DNA from: Mucilaginibacter endophyticus
GTDB lineage: Bacteria; Bacteroidota; Bacteroidia; Sphingobacteriales; Sphingobacteriaceae
Direction of reading: 5' to 3'
Length of the DNA stretch: 64,000 bases
Assembly (NCBI RefSeq): GCF_003351025.1
Contig: NZ_QPCG01000002.1
Span: 806,001-870,000 of the forward strand
In this document: positions 36,597 through 44,276 of the stretch, one piece after another
Layout of the letters: every line of letters starts with the position of its first letter
Position numbering within the stretch: the first letter of the stretch is position 1
Notes under the pieces: model-generated
What the model was told of the DNA's origin: nothing
Seen by the model: only the letters and a program-made list of their open reading frames with translations
The model's database searches: none
Translations under genes and position numbers: made by a program

Positions 36597-36641
36597 AAAT
36601 ACACATTGGTTAAATGCATTTGCTGTTTTTTTATCTATCGG

Positions 36642-37649
36642 TTAACCGCACTTAAATGTATAGGTGAACGGGGCATCTGTATTACCATAGCCAACTTTCG
36701 TTTTACCCGTTTTATCGATAAGGAAGTACTCCATTCTGGTAATGGTTTGCGTATCCCCTACACTAAAGAATGATCGCGGCCAAAATGTAAGCTGATATTT
36801 TTTACTGGTGGCTGTGGTTTGTTTGAGCATCGTTTTAGTGGTTTGCTCACAAACATTAATGGTTTTACCATCAGCGGTATAAGCAGTCGCGCACAGGTAA
36901 ACTTCACTTTCGCCTTTTAAATGCGTATCTGTAACTGTCCCGTCAAAAGTCAGCGTCACAAAATCATTATCCAGTGATTTTGGCGGATCGATAGTGGTCA
37001 ATTGCGGATTACAAAAATCAACCAGGTCGCCGCTGCCGCCGGTTACTTCAAAACAGTTAGCACCAGTTAATACGCTATAATAAGTACCGTTACCATCACT
37101 TGTAAAGCCGTTACCGCTATCCGTTATGGTATAACCCAGTTTTACCATCATGTTATTATTATCGGCGCCTACTTTTGTTTTGATGTTTAGATCTACAATA
37201 AACTCTACTCCTCCTGTGTGACTGTATGCTTTATCCGTTTGATAAGCCACCCATTCCACGTCATCGATAAGGTTGCCACCATTGCTAAACATTTTTTTCA
37301 TATAGGCAGGCCAGGTTAGCCCGCCGCCGTTTTTAGGTAAGGTACTATTGGGTATCAGGGACATCGTTCCGTTGCCCTGCTTACTGGTATAAGTTATGGT
37401 GGTGTTCTGCGCAGCTTTCCACCCTTTAGGTACCAGGAATCCGAAAATCAGGTAATCAGGCCCCCCGTCACCGGCTGTGGGAATATCACAATGCACTGTT
37501 ATGGGTACTATTGAGCCTACGGTAGCTGTGGCAGGCTGATCAACGCTCGTGATCTGCTCACCGCAGCAGGCTAAAGCAATACACAGCACTACCAAAGCGC
37601 ACAGCTTCCATAAATTTTTACCTTTTATATGTAGTAAATATGATCTCAT
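36642..37649 (-). CDS. DUF4961-like surface lipoprotein
   Basis: 335 residues. A hydrophobic signal region with a cysteine-rich end (ALACCG; Cys28 or Cys29) suggests a lipoprotein. The mature part looks all-beta and has YLIFGFLVPKGWKAA and YFLIDKTGKTKVGYG, which recall the DUF4961 proteins found beside SusCD genes. It is likely an extra glycan-binding or scaffold lipoprotein at the cell surface. It lies 24 nt after the DUF5004-like gene in the susD-1 unit. Confidence 0.65.
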   Translation of the reverse strand: MRSYLLHIKGKNLWKLCALVVLCIALACCGEQITSVDQPATATVGSIVPITVHCDIPTAGDGGPDYLIFGFLVPKGWKAAQNTTITYTSKQGNGTMSLIPNSTLPKNGGGLTWPAYMKKMFSNGGNLIDDVEWVAYQTDKAYSHTGGVEFIVDLNIKTKVGADNNNMMVKLGYTITDSGNGFTSDGNGTYYSVLTGANCFEVTGGSGDLVDFCNPQLTTIDPPKSLDNDFVTLTFDGTVTDTHLKGESEVYLCATAYTADGKTINVCEQTTKTMLKQTTATSKKYQLTFWPRSFFSVGDTQTITRMEYFLIDKTGKTKVGYGNTDAPFTYTFKCG

Positions 37650-37673
37650 AATTTATCTGTTGCTATTGGTTTA

Positions 37674-38117
37674 TTAATTGGCTTTTTCAAGCACATACAC
37701 ATAAGTATTATTGGTACAACCAGGGCTGAATGTTATGCTGAGCTGCCTTTTTCCGTTAACTATAGGATAGGTAAAAGCGGTTGAAACCGGCTTGTCGCCT
37801 GTAGCAGTAAAGGTGATCTTAAATGGATACTGCGGATCATCAAGCGCAAACGCGCCATCTTTACTCACCAGGAAGGGCAACTTGTTTACCAGCGTATAAC
37901 CTTTATCGGTGAAATTGATCCGGAACTGGCTAAAATCAATGATAGAGGTTAAATCGGTACCGTTGCGGGTAGCCTTGATCACCCGCCAGTTGCCGGCGAT
38001 ATCTTTTGGGGCCTCGCTGCCGGGCACTATTTTTTCGGTTTTACATGATGATACTGCCAGCGTAATGACAGCCACAAGCACCAGGTAAATCCGTTTTGCT
38101 TTGTAATTATATTTCAT
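37674..38117 (-). CDS. DUF5004-like small lipoprotein
   Basis: 147 residues with lipobox AVSSC (Cys25). DIAGNWRVIKATRNGTDLT and FRINFTDKGYTLVNKLPF fit the lipocalin-like DUF5004 group. It lies 27 nt after SusD-1. Probably a surface accessory protein of the SusCD machine; no activity can be assigned. Confidence 0.65.
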   Translation of the reverse strand: MKYNYKAKRIYLVLVAVITLAVSSCKTEKIVPGSEAPKDIAGNWRVIKATRNGTDLTSIIDFSQFRINFTDKGYTLVNKLPFLVSKDGAFALDDPQYPFKITFTATGDKPVSTAFTYPIVNGKRQLSITFSPGCTNNTYVYVLEKAN

Positions 38118-38144
38118 ATCAATATTATTTATGCTGTCGGGTAA

Positions 38145-39896
38145 TTAATAGCCAGGGTTCTGAATCAATTCGGGCGATTTAGCTACTTCGCTCTGCGGGA
38201 AAGGCCACAGGTACATAGCCTTGCGGAAATTGCGTTTACGCACATCAAATTGCTTGTATGCCACGGTAGCGCCGTCACGGTCAACCTCCATTCCTTTAGT
38301 TAAGATATTATCTGTTTGATCAGCAATTTTCCAGCGGCGCACGTCCCAAAAACGGTGCTCTTCAAAAGCTAATTCTATGCGGCGTTCATTTTGAATGACT
38401 GTACGCATTTCAACCTGGCTCAGCCCCGTTGGCAATTGGTAGGGATTTAAACCGGCTCTTTGACGGATTGCCTCAACTGCAGAATAAACAGCCCCGGTAG
38501 GCCCTTCATATTCATTAGCTGCTTCGGCGTAATTCAGCAGGATCTCGGCATAGCGGATCAGCGGCAGGCAACGACCGGTACGGTGTTCAAAATCATTTGC
38601 AACTGCCGCCGGATCAAGCATCTTATTGGTATAGTATCCGGTTGTAGTACCAACATGCACAGCATCGGGACCTGTTGTGTTTCCATTGTATTTACCTACG
38701 AAAATATTAATAGGTGATGTGCCCGAAGCGAGCCTGATTTGTAAAGGCGTTTGATCATGAATAATACTGTAATCCAAGCGGGGATCGCGGTTTGTATACG
38801 GATCATTAGGGTTATAGCCCGAGGTGGGATCGGAAATTAATTTACCATTGCTCATAGGGAAAGCATCCACTAAGCCCTGCAATGGGAATGCACCGTTTTT
38901 ACCTGTACGACTTGGCGGCTGCCATAATGTTTCCAGATCGACATTGTCCGTCGGGCGCATTAGCTGAAAAATATACTCGGTATTTACACGCTTGGTAAAC
39001 AACTTCTGGAAGCCAAAACCGGGAGCGGTCGCGTTATCTATATTCAAGCTATAAGCTCCGGTGGATATAACTGCTTCGGCTGCCTGTTCTGCCAGGTGCC
39101 AGCGTTCCGGGTCGCTGTCTGGATATCCTGCTAAACCAACTGATTTACCTTCACCTATAGACTGGCCATTAAACAGCGGGCTCGCGGCATACAATAACAC
39201 CCGTGATTTTAGGGCAAGACAAGCTCCTTTTGAAGCGCGACCGTAACTTACCCCCGATTGTACAGTCGGTAAATTTTGAGCAGCAGTGTCACATTCGGCC
39301 AAAATATACTTTACGCAATCCGCGTAAGTGTTGCGGGCCGCCGGGATCTTATCTGTGTAGGTATAAATACTATCGCCCAACAAATGCACCCCACCATAAT
39401 GTTTTACCAGTATAGAATAATACCAGGCACGTAAAAACCGGGCCTCGGCTTTCATTTGTGTTTTAACAAAGCTATTAATAGGCGCTTTGGGTAGATTTTT
39501 GAGTAACTGGTTTACCGACCGGATATTGGTGTAGCAAGTTTTATACGCGTCATCGGTAACTACAGCGGCATTAATGGTACCGGTTTCAAACGCCAGCGCC
39601 GTTGAACCGGCGGAAGCCGAAACTTCAGCCTCGTCAGAAGCAGCATCAATACCACCATTTGGCGTAGGCGAAAGTATCGGCCCGTATGTAAACCTACCTG
39701 CCGCCGCACTAAAGCCAACATTACTATAGATATTGGCTAAAAATGATACGGTATTGGCACTATCGGTGAATACCGTGCCTTCGGTTAAGTTTGATGTTTG
39801 AGTTTGCCCCAGAAAACCATCCTTTTTACACGAGGTAAAAAACAGAAAGCCCCCCAAAACCGAATAAGCAAGAACCTTGAAGTAAAGTTTTTTCAT
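38145..39896 (-). CDS. SusD-family glycan-binding lipoprotein (SusD-1)
   Basis: 583 residues. Lipobox FFTSC (Cys23); SusD hallmarks EARFLRAWYYSILVKHYGGVHLL, KGACLALKSRVLLYAASPLFNG and NERRIELAFEEHRFWDVRRWK. It heads a unit that runs through DUF5004-like and DUF4961-like lipoproteins. There is no SusC in front of it, which is exceptional. Two LacI-type sites precede it. The C2-D1 pair may have been split by insertion of the C1-D2 pair (inference). Confidence 0.93.
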   Translation of the reverse strand: MKKLYFKVLAYSVLGGFLFFTSCKKDGFLGQTQTSNLTEGTVFTDSANTVSFLANIYSNVGFSAAAGRFTYGPILSPTPNGGIDAASDEAEVSASAGSTALAFETGTINAAVVTDDAYKTCYTNIRSVNQLLKNLPKAPINSFVKTQMKAEARFLRAWYYSILVKHYGGVHLLGDSIYTYTDKIPAARNTYADCVKYILAECDTAAQNLPTVQSGVSYGRASKGACLALKSRVLLYAASPLFNGQSIGEGKSVGLAGYPDSDPERWHLAEQAAEAVISTGAYSLNIDNATAPGFGFQKLFTKRVNTEYIFQLMRPTDNVDLETLWQPPSRTGKNGAFPLQGLVDAFPMSNGKLISDPTSGYNPNDPYTNRDPRLDYSIIHDQTPLQIRLASGTSPINIFVGKYNGNTTGPDAVHVGTTTGYYTNKMLDPAAVANDFEHRTGRCLPLIRYAEILLNYAEAANEYEGPTGAVYSAVEAIRQRAGLNPYQLPTGLSQVEMRTVIQNERRIELAFEEHRFWDVRRWKIADQTDNILTKGMEVDRDGATVAYKQFDVRKRNFRKAMYLWPFPQSEVAKSPELIQNPGY

Positions 39897-39939
39897 ACTA
39901 TAGGGTTAGTTAACATCAAGCAACGACGAGGGAGATATA

Positions 39940-39952
39940 AAATCGTTTTAGC
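39940..39952 (-). promoter_or_regulatory. LacI-type operator, site 6 (susD-1 unit, proximal)
   Basis: Minus strand GCTAAAACGATTT, 43 nt upstream of the susD-1 start. Confidence 0.78.
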
Positions 39953-40049
39953 AATTCCATATTATTAACCCCGGGAGCTAAAGTTTAAAAACTGTTTGTT
40001 AATTGGTTTATAATTCAGATGTTGAAATCTGATACTAATATAGTTTATA

Positions 40050-40062
40050 AAAACGATTTAGC
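40050..40062 (-). promoter_or_regulatory. LacI-type operator, site 7 (susD-1 unit, distal)
   Basis: Minus strand GCTAAATCGTTTT, 153 nt upstream of the susD-1 start and 110 bp from site 6, a distance that would permit DNA looping. Confidence 0.72.
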
Positions 40063-40122
40063 AAATTTTTTATTCGATTTTATAATATTTTTGAAAATCG
40101 TAATTTCTTTGCCTTGATTTTA

Positions 40123-40164
40123 ACAATTACAACATTTACAATCGGTTGAAAATGTTGTAATTGT
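40123..40164 (-). terminator. Hairpin after the esterase gene
   Basis: 15-bp perfect arms 40123-40137 and 40150-40164 (AAATGTTGTAATTGT), 12-nt loop, starting 17 nt beyond the esterase stop. It is A/T-rich and has only a weak T tail. Confidence 0.65.
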
Positions 40165-40181
40165 AAGATATACTTATCCCC

Positions 40182-41012
40182 CTATTTAATCCCGTTAAAA
40201 AAGCGACTAAAAAAGAGGGCCTGGTAATTGATAGAATTGCCCCAATATTCCCAGGTGTGTGCTCCCGGCCTTACCGTATAATCATGAGGCACCTTGCGCT
40301 CCAGTAGTTTTTTATGCAATTCCTGGTTCGCCTGATAAAGAAAATCGTCATAACCTACGTCAAATGTAATGGCAAGCGAGTTGGGTTTTAACAGGTATAT
40401 CAGGTTAACAACGCTATTTTGCTCCCACCTGTCGGGATGTTCGCTGTATTTGCCAAGTACCCGCTCTATGCCAAAGCTATCAGGAAAAGGCCTGATATCA
40501 ACCGCGCCGCTCATGCTTCCGGCAGCGCCAAATTTATCTAAGTGTTTAAAAGCTAAATACAAAGCGCCATGACCGCCCATACTTAAACCGGTTATGGCCC
40601 TCCCCTTGCGGTCTGCTATAGTTGAGTAATGTTTATCAACCCAGTTTACCAGCTCGGTGCCCACATAGGTTTCATATTGCGATTCTTTAACAGCCGGACT
40701 GTCAAAATACCATCCGGCAAAATCGCCATCGGCACAAACTATAATAAAATGATAGGTATCGGCCAAACCGGCAACTGCCGGTACTTTTTTGACCCAATCG
40801 CTGTAATTACCGCTAAAACCGTGCAGCAGGTACAATACCGGGAACTTTTTGGTGTTTGAATAATCGGCGGGCTTAATCACTACCGCCTTGATATCCTTGT
40901 TCATCGCGGCGCTGTGGGTTAGCACCGTATCAACCGTTGCGGCATTAGCTTTGAAGCTGCAGACCGCAAGGCAGGTAAATAACGGAATAAATAATAGTTT
41001 TTTAAAGTTCAT
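40182..41012 (-). CDS. Secreted esterase, alpha/beta hydrolase (CE1/esterase D-like)
   Basis: 276 residues with signal peptide (~1-24). The nucleophile motif GLSMGGHGALYLA (Ser within GxSxG), the oxyanion stretch FPVLYLLHGFSGN and the C-terminal GAHTWEYW histidine give a full triad region. This is the esterase D / feruloyl-esterase-like group, which removes acyl groups from polysaccharides. It starts 15 nt after the SGNH gene and probably works with it in deacylating the glycan. Confidence 0.85.
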   Translation of the reverse strand: MNFKKLLFIPLFTCLAVCSFKANAATVDTVLTHSAAMNKDIKAVVIKPADYSNTKKFPVLYLLHGFSGNYSDWVKKVPAVAGLADTYHFIIVCADGDFAGWYFDSPAVKESQYETYVGTELVNWVDKHYSTIADRKGRAITGLSMGGHGALYLAFKHLDKFGAAGSMSGAVDIRPFPDSFGIERVLGKYSEHPDRWEQNSVVNLIYLLKPNSLAITFDVGYDDFLYQANQELHKKLLERKVPHDYTVRPGAHTWEYWGNSINYQALFFSRFFNGIK

Positions 41013-41027
41013 CTGTATATAGTGATT

Positions 41028-42413
41028 TTATTTTGAGGCGATTACAGTAATGCGATGATTTTGCGGTTTGTTTATAGCATAGATCTGGTCGGTAAGTACA
41101 TCCATTTCCCTTTGCCATGCATCGCGCAGACTTTTGTACCGGGCACGGGTATAGTTATCTTTATTGCCGTTAACAAAAATGTCTTTTTTAGCATACTTGC
41201 TGATGGTATCCATAGCCGCGTTAGTATCATGAAATAACAAGCCTTTGCCTTTCAAAAAGTCAAACTGCATCCAAACATACATACGGATACGCCTTTCAAT
41301 ATCCCAGCGCTCCTCGTTTAACTCCCTGATCTGAATAGCCTGCTGATATTGCGGTGTGGTAGTGATCTCAGCCAGGTTAATGCCGGCACTTAATTGCCCG
41401 GCCGACCAGTTGCCCATTTTCTCCCCATCAATAAGTACATCATAATTGGCTGTTTTTAACCCTTTAACAGCAAGCAGTTCCTGGTTCATCTCTTTGGTAA
41501 ATGGCACAACCTTAAGTGCATCAGCCTGCTTTTTGCGGTTTCCCCAACCGCGAGTAATGGTATCGATAGGATAAGGCAATGAATTTGCAAGGTAATTGAA
41601 CGATACCGAATCAGCAGCAGATACCACATTGGTTATCTTGCAATTAACTGCTTTAACAGCTTTTTTGCTCTTCGCATCAACGGCTACATCGGCTACTACT
41701 TTATTACTAAAGCCCTGCGCTTTTAAAAACAGGTAAGCCATTACCAGGTGCCCGTCATTATCGGGGTGTACCCTATCATTCGGAGTTAAACTAAACGTTG
41801 AGTCTTTAGCCTGTTCACGCAGGTTGATCTCGGTCATGGGATGGAAAAAATCAACGTAACCCCAGTTATTCTTTTTAGCAGCATCCCGCTGAAAATCGAT
41901 CACTTTTGAAAACGCGGCGCTTTTTTTAGGGTAGATGTTCTTGGTAGTGAACTTACTGGTTTCATCATAAGGTGAACCCAAAATAAAGATCTTGCGGATA
42001 TCGGGGCGTTGTTTCAGCTTAGTTTCCAACAACGCATAGTTATCGTACGAGCCCTGAATCCTTTTATCCATAAACTCTTGTGCATCTGCACGGTACCATT
42101 CAAAATAACCTGTATCATTCATACCCCAGGTCAGGGTTATCACATTAGGCTTTTTGCTGAACACATCATCCTCAAAACGATCGTTGATCTGTCCTACTAC
42201 GTCGCCGCCTATGCCCGCATTATAGCAGGTAATCCGCATGTTGGGGAACCGGGTCATGTAATACAGCCAGATGTATGAATGATAGTGGCCCCCATCGGTA
42301 ATGCTGTTGCCAACAAAGGCCACCCGGTCTCCGGCATGAAATGGCGCTATATTTTGGGCAATTACCGCTCCCCGCGCTGTTATCAGTACTAATAATAAAA
42401 TCAACTTTTTCAT
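41028..42413 (-). CDS. SGNH/GDSL-family hydrolase
   Basis: 461 residues with signal peptide (~1-19). Block I GDRVAFVGNSITDGG (catalytic Ser), block II CYNAGIGGDVVGQI, block III LTWGMNDTGY and block V NDRVHPDNDGH (Asp and His) are all present. These enzymes usually deacetylate polysaccharides. The ~200-residue C-terminal extension has no motif I recognise. It lies 42 nt after the ricin-propeller gene and belongs to the same unit. Confidence 0.85.
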   Translation of the reverse strand: MKKLILLLVLITARGAVIAQNIAPFHAGDRVAFVGNSITDGGHYHSYIWLYYMTRFPNMRITCYNAGIGGDVVGQINDRFEDDVFSKKPNVITLTWGMNDTGYFEWYRADAQEFMDKRIQGSYDNYALLETKLKQRPDIRKIFILGSPYDETSKFTTKNIYPKKSAAFSKVIDFQRDAAKKNNWGYVDFFHPMTEINLREQAKDSTFSLTPNDRVHPDNDGHLVMAYLFLKAQGFSNKVVADVAVDAKSKKAVKAVNCKITNVVSAADSVSFNYLANSLPYPIDTITRGWGNRKKQADALKVVPFTKEMNQELLAVKGLKTANYDVLIDGEKMGNWSAGQLSAGINLAEITTTPQYQQAIQIRELNEERWDIERRIRMYVWMQFDFLKGKGLLFHDTNAAMDTISKYAKKDIFVNGNKDNYTRARYKSLRDAWQREMDVLTDQIYAINKPQNHRITVIASK

Positions 42414-42455
42414 TAACTGTTAATTATAATGTGTTCAGCAAAAAATAAATTCAAA

Positions 42456-44150
42456 CTATAGGCCCACTAAACTATACGGAATCCTGACGGCTTTTACCTG
42501 GTAAAAATTAGGATCCTGGTTATTGTTTACGCAGGTGGTTGTACTGCAGCTGCCACCTTCGCCATTATAATTAAGGCAGTAGGTAACAAGCAGCTCATTA
42601 TGTCCGTTAACAAATTCCGGGTGAATGGCCGGAGTATAATACTTAGCCAAATGCCCCTGGTAAACATCATTAATGGTGAAAACCATTTTAGGCGTGGTGA
42701 AAGGCCCTTTAGGGCTATCGGCTGTTGAAATATAAATATTATGACTCGCCGGATCACAAAAATAGCCCAGGTCCATCTGCATCATCACGTATTTGTTATT
42801 CACTTTTGAAATGATCACATTTTGCTGAGTAGTGTTGCCCGCCCCCACAGTTATAGCTGCCGCTGAGGCAGTTGTACGGGTTGATGACCATGAAGATCCC
42901 GTCCAAAACGACCAGTTAGCCGGATTACTTACAGGAAACCGGGCCAGGAACACGTTGGACGTATTGAAGTAAACGCTCTTGCTTCCGTAAACATATACAG
43001 AATCATTGCTTACGTTTTTAACCATACCGTTTGAAAAACCTGTTTCTGTTTGTCCTGACATGCCCGCTGGTGTAATACGGGCCGCTGTGCCCCAGTTTAA
43101 CCCTGCGGTATTCTGTGTGAGATCATAAAGTACCTGGTTTTCAGGGGTGGACCCGTTGGCAGATTCAAACGTGTATAAATAAACATGATTACCGGCTTCA
43201 ATACCCGCTCCAGGCCAGCGATAAGTTGAATTATGATCGCCTGGGCTTTCGATGATCTCCATATTGTTAACCGGTGAATTATTAGTGGTGATATTTGGCG
43301 TAAGGGATTGGTCCCAGCTGTGGCTGGCCGGCTGCAACAAAGCCGAATTATGATATTTAAAAAATTGGCAATATAACTGCCCGTTACTTTGAAGCTGCGA
43401 TGATTCATAGGCATCTTCGGTTATCCAAAGCACTTTTCCGCTGTTAGCACCATAGGTAAGCGGAACACTTTTTCCCTCATCAAAGGCCACAGTGCCATTT
43501 GTACGGTGAAAAAAGTTTACTACGTCATCATCGCGGTAGGCTTCGGCGATAAGCCCGTTAAGCTGCCAGGTTTGTGCAGTATTACCGGAAACAAAGGTTT
43601 CCTGTGTGACGGGAGTACCATTTGTAGTTGATGAACCGTGATTGGTAACCGCCAGACCATTACCTACGTTAATAATTTTATATATGCCGGTGCTTACCAA
43701 TTGAATATACCACTGCTGTGCGTTATTGGTATTGGCTTTATCCTGCCATAATCCGGTACCCGGATTAGTTGTTGCCAAGGGCACCTCCAGGTACTTGCCA
43801 CTGGCCACATTCATGATCTTGAACTTGGTGGTACTGGTTATAGCACCGCTACCTTGTTGTACAATTATCCATTTTTGATTGGGAGCTGTGGCTGTACCGC
43901 TTCCTGAATATTGGTTTTGCTGCGCACCAGTGCCGTCATTAAGCATGCCACTACTATTAATTTCAATAGCTTTTCCGCTTAAAACATTGGTGATAAAAAA
44001 GGTACCATAAGCGCTTACCGGCGATCCGCTGGCCAATTGAACCGAATCCGTACGTACAAAGGGTTTGGGGTACTTAACGGCAGCTTGTTTGCTGCATGAT
44101 GCCAGCAAGGCCATAGCCGTAAAAGCACTGGTAAAAAGGTTTGCTTTCAT
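42456..44150 (-). CDS. Lipoprotein with ricin-type lectin and beta-propeller domains
   Basis: 564 residues. Lipobox LLASC (Cys19). A beta-trefoil lectin spans about 45-200, with QxW motifs at 92-94, 145-147 and 193-195. A DUF5005-like region (~200-564) follows, with DVVNFFHRTNGTVAFDEGKS and a propeller-like end: MDLGYFCDPASHNIYISTA and NELLVTYCLNY. Its C-terminal half recalls the protein at 26122-27312. Likely a surface glycan-binding protein or an uncharacterised glycosidase tethered to its target by the lectin. First gene of a unit with the SGNH hydrolase and esterase. Confidence 0.7.
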   Translation of the reverse strand: MKANLFTSAFTAMALLASCSKQAAVKYPKPFVRTDSVQLASGSPVSAYGTFFITNVLSGKAIEINSSGMLNDGTGAQQNQYSGSGTATAPNQKWIIVQQGSGAITSTTKFKIMNVASGKYLEVPLATTNPGTGLWQDKANTNNAQQWYIQLVSTGIYKIINVGNGLAVTNHGSSTTNGTPVTQETFVSGNTAQTWQLNGLIAEAYRDDDVVNFFHRTNGTVAFDEGKSVPLTYGANSGKVLWITEDAYESSQLQSNGQLYCQFFKYHNSALLQPASHSWDQSLTPNITTNNSPVNNMEIIESPGDHNSTYRWPGAGIEAGNHVYLYTFESANGSTPENQVLYDLTQNTAGLNWGTAARITPAGMSGQTETGFSNGMVKNVSNDSVYVYGSKSVYFNTSNVFLARFPVSNPANWSFWTGSSWSSTRTTASAAAITVGAGNTTQQNVIISKVNNKYVMMQMDLGYFCDPASHNIYISTADSPKGPFTTPKMVFTINDVYQGHLAKYYTPAIHPEFVNGHNELLVTYCLNYNGEGGSCSTTTCVNNNQDPNFYQVKAVRIPYSLVGL

Positions 44151-44213
44151 AATTTGGTTTGGTTTATAATTTGGTTTGATGTTTGGTTAGCATTGTAAAA
44201 TCAATTATTTGTA

Positions 44214-44226
44214 AAATCGATTTAGC
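44214..44226 (-). promoter_or_regulatory. LacI-type operator, site 8 (ricin-propeller unit)
   Basis: Minus strand GCTAAATCGATTT, perfect match to the 13-mer, 63 nt upstream of the start, the same spacing as site 4. Confidence 0.8.
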
Positions 44227-44276
44227 AATTAAACATAAAAATCACCCGCATCTTTACCTTTCATTTCCTTAAATTA

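Noticed and set aside
40123..40164. The 15-bp hairpin near the susD-1 promoter as a riboswitch or operator
   Set aside because: It follows the esterase stop by 17 nt, so a terminator is the simpler reading.
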